A stretch of DNA of 64,000 nt, taken from assembly GCA_963841205.1 (NCBI GenBank), contig CAWJCH010000012.1:313386-377385 (forward strand), written 5' to 3'. The position numbers and the translations under genes were made by a program. The first letter of the stretch is position 1. Each line of letters opens with the position of its first letter. The notes under the pieces are model-generated. The model saw nothing but the letters and a program-made list of their open reading frames with translations. It was not told where the DNA came from and did no database searches. Shown here in pieces: positions 61,719-64,000 of the stretch. The DNA comes from CAWAWP01 sp963841205 (lineage in GTDB: Bacteria > Chloroflexota > Ktedonobacteria > Ktedonobacterales > JADMIN01).

Positions 61719-63453
61719 CCCGCATTCCGCAGCGCTCTTGAACGACTTCCGTGCGTTTTGCTAGGATGGAGCCTTCAGGACATGCGGAGGGCTTCATGGG
61801 GAACCTGCGGGGAATTCGGAGCGAACGACTCGACCATTTGGGAATTGTCGCGGGGGTGTGCCAGGAGATTGGGCTGGCGGCGTATCTGGATGGAGTGGCC
61901 GGACCAAGTGAGCACGAGGTGAGCGTCGGGACGGCGACCGTGGCCATGATCCTCAACGGGCTGGGCTTCAGCAATCGCCGGCTCTATCTCGTCTCACAGT
62001 TCTTTGCGACCAAGCCGGTGGAGCACTTGCTGGGTCCCGGCATCACCGCGGAGCGGTTGCATGACGACTGTCTGGGACGCACCCTGGACTGGCTCTATGC
62101 CCACGACCCCACGACGCTCTTTGCGGGGATCGCACGCCAAGCGCGGCAGCGCTTTGGGGTAGCGGCACGTCAGGTGCATGTAGACACCACCTCGTTTTCG
62201 GTCTCGGGGGAGTATGCGCCCGATGCGGTCGAAGCGGACGACGAGGCCCAGGTGGTGGCGGTGACCTACGGCTATTCGCGGGATCATCGGGACGATCTCA
62301 AGCAATGGATGCTGGCGTTGGCGACGACACGGCAAGGCGATATCCCGCTCTATCTGCAGGCGCTGGATGGCAATGCAAGCGACAAAGTCAGCCTGGTGGC
62401 GGCGGTGGAGGCACTGGGCGAGCAACTGCGTGGCGAGGGAGAAACGCCGCTCTTCGTGGCGGATAGTGGGCTGTACAGCGCCCAGAATATGGCGCGGCTT
62501 GGCAAGGCCCACGTGCGCTGGATTAGTCGAGTCCCCGAGACCTCGGGGGAAGCAAAACAGGCGGTGCGGCAGGCTGACGAGGCGGTCTGGCAGCACGAGG
62601 GAGCCCTCTGCTGGGCCGCGGTGGACACGACCCCGGAGGGCGAGCGTTGGGTGGTGGTGCGCACCACCGAAGGGGAGCAACGCGCCCGCGCGACGCTGAC
62701 CCGCAAGGCCGAGCGCACCCGCGCCGAGTGGGAGAAGACGCTCTGGCACCTCAGTGCGCAGCGCTTTGCCTGTGCGCCCGACGCGCAGGCGGCGCTCACC
62801 AAGCACCTCACGAAGTGTCCCGAGTGGCTCACGGTCTCGGCGCAGGTGGTGGCTCATCCCACCCCTACCCGTCCAGGACGCCCGCGCAAGGACACCGTCC
62901 CCGACGGCGCCGTCTGGCAGGTCGAGGCGCGCGTCGCCCTCGATGCCGCGGCGCTGGAGCGCGCGGCGCGGCGCCAGGCGTGCTTCCTGGTCGCCACCAA
63001 CGTCTGCGACCCGGAGCGGCTCGCCGATCAGGAGCTGATCCAGACCTACAAAGACCAACACAGCGTGGAACGCGGCTTTGCGTTTCTCAAAGACCCGCTG
63101 TTCCTGGCCTCGTCGGTCTTTGTCAAGAAACGCGAGCGCATCGTGGCGCTCAGCCTGGTGATGGTGCTCTGCCTGCTGGTCTACCGGCTCGCCGAACATC
63201 GGCTGCGCGAGCGGTTGGCGGCGACAGGGCAGACGGTGCCCAACCAGCTGAGCAAACCGACCGATCGGCCGACGCTGCGCTGGATCTTCCAAGTGCTTCG
63301 AAGGGATCAGTCTCCTCACCGTTCCGCAGCAGATCGGCCCGCCACAGCAGGGTACAGCGGGGCTAGAGCCGGTCCATGAACACGTCTTGGCGTTACTGGG
63401 ACCCTCCTACGAAAAACTCTACAAACTGGAATGAGATGACTGCGGAATGCGGG
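61719..63453 (+). mobile_element. Complete IS1634-like insertion sequence
   Basis: The 1735-bp element has 14-bp perfect inverted repeats, CCCGCATTCCGCAG at 61719-61732 and CTGCGGAATGCGGG at 63440-63453, and a 6-bp direct repeat CTAGAC on both sides. It encodes one transposase. It splits the IS3-family OrfA, so it arrived later. Confidence 0.92.
61796..63434 (+). CDS. IS1634-family DDE transposase, frameshifted near its 3' end
   Basis: The ATG at 61796 follows GGAGGG. The protein has NLRGIRSERLDHLGIVAG, the first DDE Asp in VHVDTTSFSVSGEY, ADSGLYSAQNMARLGKAHVR with the second Asp region, and the YKDQHSVERGFAFLKDPLFL motif carrying the Glu, all typical of IS4-superfamily, IS1634-type transposases. 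Near 63299 one extra G breaks the end: the expected CFEGISLLTVPQQIG and HVLALLGPSYEKLYKLE lie in the next frame, ending at 63434. Loss of the last about 45 residues may or may not inactivate it. Confidence 0.88.
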
Positions 63454-63459
63454 CTAGAC
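63454..63459. repeat. Target-site duplication, right copy (CTAGAC)
   Basis: CTAGAC follows the right inverted repeat of the IS1634-like element and equals the left copy at 61713-61718. Confidence 0.9.
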
Positions 63460-63494
63460 AACACCGCCCTGAAGGACGTCGCCGCAAAAAACGG

Positions 63495-64000
63495 GTGACG
63501 CCCACCGCCCGACGGGCGGCGGTGGGCCACGTGAGGGAAGCGTATCGCATGTCGGAGCGGCGAGCGTGCCGTGTGCTCAGCGCGCATCGGCGCACCAGGC
63601 GCTATCGGCGTCGGACGCGGAGCGACGAGGCGGGAGTGCGCGAACGCTTGCGGGCGTTGGCGGCGGAGCGGCCGCGCTGGGGCTCTCGACGGCTGCATAT
63701 CCTCCTGAAGCGCGAGCTGGGCCAGATCAAGCACAAGCGCGTCCAGCGACTCTACCGCCTCGAGGGTCTCGCGATCCGGCGTCGCAAGCGCAAGCGGGTG
63801 GCGCGTGCCCCGCGGGGGATGGGCCCGGTGGTCTGGACACGCGGAGAGGCGTGGGCGGTGGACTTCATGCAGGATGTGCTCGCCGACGGGCGACGCTTCC
63901 GCACCCTGAACGTGCTCGATACCGTCACGCGGGAGTGCCTGGCGCTCGAAGTGGACACCTCGCTACCGGGCCAGCGGGTGGTGCGCCTGCTCGACCAGTG
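63495..64000 (+). CDS. IS3-family OrfB (integrase catalytic domain), partial
   Basis: The frame reads AAVGHVREAYRMSERRACRV, RLRALAAERPRWGSRRLHIL, VQRLYRLEGLAIRRRKRKRV and then the rve-type integrase core WAVDFMQDVLADGRRFRTLN with LDTVTRECLALEVD, containing the first two residues of the DDE triad. It runs off the window before the final Glu. It would be expressed by -1 frameshifting from OrfA, which is now split by the inserted IS. Confidence 0.87.
   Translation, partial: MTPTARRAAVGHVREAYRMSERRACRVLSAHRRTRRYRRRTRSDEAGVRERLRALAAERPRWGSRRLHILLKRELGQIKHKRVQRLYRLEGLAIRRRKRKRVARAPRGMGPVVWTRGEAWAVDFMQDVLADGRRFRTLNVLDTVTRECLALEVDTSLPGQRVVRLLDQ

Larger units (their letters stand above)
61421..64000 (+). 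mobile_element. IS3-family element (IS407-like), interrupted and running past the window
   Basis: The left end probably starts at TGACCCCTGG (61421), right where the IS66 frame is cut. OrfA and OrfB are interrupted by an IS1634-like element (61719-63453). The right end lies outside the window, so its own target duplication cannot be seen. Confidence 0.8.

Overview
The window is GC-rich, densely coded bacterial chromosome. No rRNA or tRNA gene is visible, so taxonomy is inference. A leucine T-box leader on leuS, split AccA/AccD, a DUF4012 protein, a membrane-anchored sulfite-oxidase-like protein, a KGG-repeat stress protein and large surface-polysaccharide fusion proteins together suggest a Chloroflexota-like organism. 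Many single-base frameshifts suggest either real decay or a draft or metagenome assembly.

Left part (1-29.9 kb), mostly core genes. A decayed TnpB transposase gene lies at the left edge. Next comes leuS with a T-box leader, then a two-gene unit: a SNF2-type helicase translationally coupled to a zinc/coiled-coil protein carrying a catalytically degenerate Mrr-like domain. After these come a KGG protein, accD-accA, ftsY, a small zinc-ribbon protein, lon, and a tightly overlapped mutS-mutL-rlmD-maf-gluQ operon in which mutS is frameshifted near its 5' end. A redox group follows: a flavin monooxygenase, two sulfite-oxidase-type molybdopterin proteins, an SDR protein, a CoxG-like SRPBCC protein and an XRE regulator.

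Middle (29.9-53.9 kb). A 2-kb gene-poor stretch holds a 30-bp perfect palindrome between two hairpin repeats and a 148-bp MITE-like element with 28-bp perfect inverted repeats. A surface-polysaccharide locus then begins. Plus-strand genes are an epimerase, a small membrane protein, two GT2 enzymes, a polyprenyl-phosphate sugar transferase and a DUF4012 membrane protein. Minus-strand genes are a GT4, a YvcK/CofD-like protein, GT2, wecB, GT4, a GH26-like hydrolase with an LPXTG-like tail, a frameshifted GT4-GT2 fusion, GT2, rfbD and rfbC. These would make UDP-ManNAc and dTDP-rhamnose, assemble repeat units on a lipid carrier and trim or anchor the product. No rfbA or rfbB is present here.

Right part (53.9-64 kb) is degraded. 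A GT2 remnant is followed by a leader region with a good promoter. Next is a methyltransferase/coiled-coil/GT2/GT2 fusion broken by four frameshifts, then an RgpF-HAD fusion broken by three. The window ends in nested insertion sequences: an IS66-family fragment cut off by an IS3-family element, itself interrupted by a complete 1735-bp IS1634-like element with 14-bp inverted repeats and a 6-bp target duplication.
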